A DNA stretch of 64,000 nt from Epichloe hybrida (taxonomy: Eukaryota; Ascomycota; Sordariomycetes; Hypocreales; Clavicipitaceae). The notes under the pieces were generated by a model that saw nothing but the letters and a program-made list of their open reading frames with translations, ran no database searches and had not been told where the DNA came from. Numbering within the stretch: the stretch's first letter is position 1; every line of letters begins with the position of its first letter. A program made the translations under genes and the position numbers. Where the stretch lies: the NCBI GenBank assembly GCA_019022495.1, contig JAFEKR010000001.1:3720001-3784000 (forward strand). The letters run 5' to 3'. This document shows, piece by piece, positions 62,986-64,000 of this stretch.

Positions 62986-63015
62986 TTTTTTTCTTTTTTC
63001 TTTCCTTTTTCTTTT
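62958..63015. repeat. Long T-rich tract
   Basis: Almost uninterrupted T with single C spacers (T9-12 blocks). It separates the RIP-killed frame from a ~100-bp stretch leading into GC-balanced sequence. It could be the A-tail, in reverse, of a retroposed sequence or a simple tract. Confidence 0.7.
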
Positions 63016-63412
63016 TATATAGTTAGGGCAACTATCTTATACTAGTAGATAAGTAGGATGGGGGGAAGGTGTAAGGCACTAACCCACCCTCTAGCTTAAA
63101 AGCCACATAGAAAAATTTTATTGGAAGGGCGTTGCCCTTTAACACTCAAGAAATCTTAGCTACCATCAATAAAAAGGTTTGTTTTCATTGAATCCGTCTT
63201 TTTATATTCACTTGCCAGTGACTCATTCCTCGGCGGGGCAGACGCGACCGCCCCTAAAAATAGAGCCCCCCCGTCCAAGTTGAAACACACAGTGGGCCAA
63301 GTATCCGTAGCCCTTTGCCCATAAAAGCTTTCCACCCCGTAAGAACCCGAACAACTTTCTTTTGCCTCAAACAACGCAAAGCCCCCATGCCTGAAGTTAT
63401 TGCCAAATTCTT

Positions 63413-64000
63413 GAAGGAAGAACTTCACAGAACCACTGACGTATCGAAGGTTGTTGAAATGTTCGGTCGTTTCTCCAAGGTGTCTAACTCGTCTTGCTAG
63501 TTTGTTGATTGCATCTGAAGTGCTTTCCGGTGATAGTCGTTGCCGGAGGGAGCTGATTCGCAAAATCGAGTCCACACCCAACGTTGCTATTCCTTTGAGT
63601 CCCGTAGCCACACCTGCTTCCATTGCTGAAGATGATCCCGACATACGAGACGTAACGGTCGACCCAGTCACTCCAGCACCAAACACCGACCAGCCCATTG
63701 CGCGATCGTGGTCGAGTGCTCGTGGATACAACGAAGCGGCCGCCGACACGGAAGCCGAGAATATAGTCCAGCGTAAGCGGTGCCGCTCGAAAGATGATAT
63801 AACGGACAGCCGTACCGTAAAGAAGCGTTCACCGCCCCTGCCGCCCACGGCAACTGCCAGCAAGCCAAGGCAGATATCGACGCAAGCGTCCACTGTCGAG
63901 ATTAGTCGCAGATTCCGAGGTCCTGGCCGGAAACAGAAACCTTCGGCGCCTGATTTTAACGACGAACGATTTAATAATATTCTCGAGCAACTCCGAAGAG
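63413..64000 (+). CDS. Unidentified partial reading frame at the right edge
   Basis: A plus-strand frame is open from about 63413 to the window end (about 195 codons). It encodes a hydrophilic, Pro/Ser/Thr/Arg/Asp-rich protein with words such as EVLSGDSRCRRELIRKIE, IAEDDPDIRDVTVDP and NDERFNNILEQLRR. No start codon is evident in the frame, so an upstream exon is likely; a possible acceptor CAG lies at 63428-63430. The upstream piece MPEVIAKFLKEELHRTTDVS (from 63387) is in another frame and might be joined by splicing or have been displaced by a frameshift. A 245-codon open frame on the opposite strand (63893-63156) competes, but its composition looks less protein-like. The family is not recognised. 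GC content is normal and RIP damage is absent. Confidence 0.4.

Noticed and set aside
63156..63893. 245-codon minus-strand open frame as a gene
   Set aside because: It overlaps a plus-strand frame with better protein-like composition; no domain, signal peptide or splice evidence was seen. It is kept only as a competitor in the right-edge entry.

Overview
The window looks like nuclear DNA of a filamentous ascomycete, most likely a Sordariomycete and perhaps Hypocreales. It has short GT-AG introns, fungal housekeeping genes, and long AT-rich blocks in which LTR retrotransposons have been degraded by C-to-T/G-to-A changes typical of repeat-induced point mutation (RIP). The species is not determined here.

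Layout. (1) Bases 1-28155 are one nested stack of LTR elements. The outermost is a plus-strand Gypsy chromovirus (Gypsy-1) that enters from the left edge and ends with a 267-bp LTR at 27889-28155. It is interrupted by Copia-1 (973-16187, duplication ATATT), Copia-2 (18136-24511, duplication CTAAC) and a roughly 1.2-kb insertion with a 15-bp duplication (26615-27803). Copia-1 itself carries a minus-strand Gypsy (Gypsy-2, 4606-12417, duplication CTAGG) and a tRNA-derived SINE (14372-14940, 17-bp duplication). (2) 28156-29935 is a transition zone with a possible solo LTR and tandem repeats. (3) 29936-49615 is a GC-balanced gene island. It holds a BAHD-type acyltransferase, a mitochondrial K+/H+-exchange-related protein, a conserved fungal protein of unknown function, NMD3 (60S export), ESF2 (18S processome), an aldehyde dehydrogenase, a small CRIB-like protein, phosphomevalonate kinase (ERG8), and the 3' part of a pentatricopeptide-repeat gene. 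(4) 49616-62441 is minus-strand Copia-3, carrying plus-strand Copia-4 (54104-60681, duplication CTAAC). Its left end is a truncated LTR that abuts the PPR gene. (5) 62442-64000 holds a RIP-killed reading frame, a long pyrimidine tract and an unidentified reading frame that runs off the right edge.

The island genes do not form a pathway. NMD3 and ESF2 both serve ribosome biogenesis and lie side by side on the minus strand. ESF2 and the aldehyde dehydrogenase share a 376-bp divergent promoter with GATA sites. The acyltransferase stands alone, so there is no evidence for a secondary-metabolite cluster.

Most notable points: the LTR pairs of all four complete elements show complementary mutation, with the outer half of each LTR spared and the inner half RIP-mutated; the PPR gene lost its 5' end exactly at an LTR breakpoint just past the LTR's TATA-like motif; a SINE with clean target-site duplication is present; a 24-bp minisatellite sits inside the conserved C-terminal motif region of the acyltransferase; and the aldehyde dehydrogenase uses a GC-AG intron.
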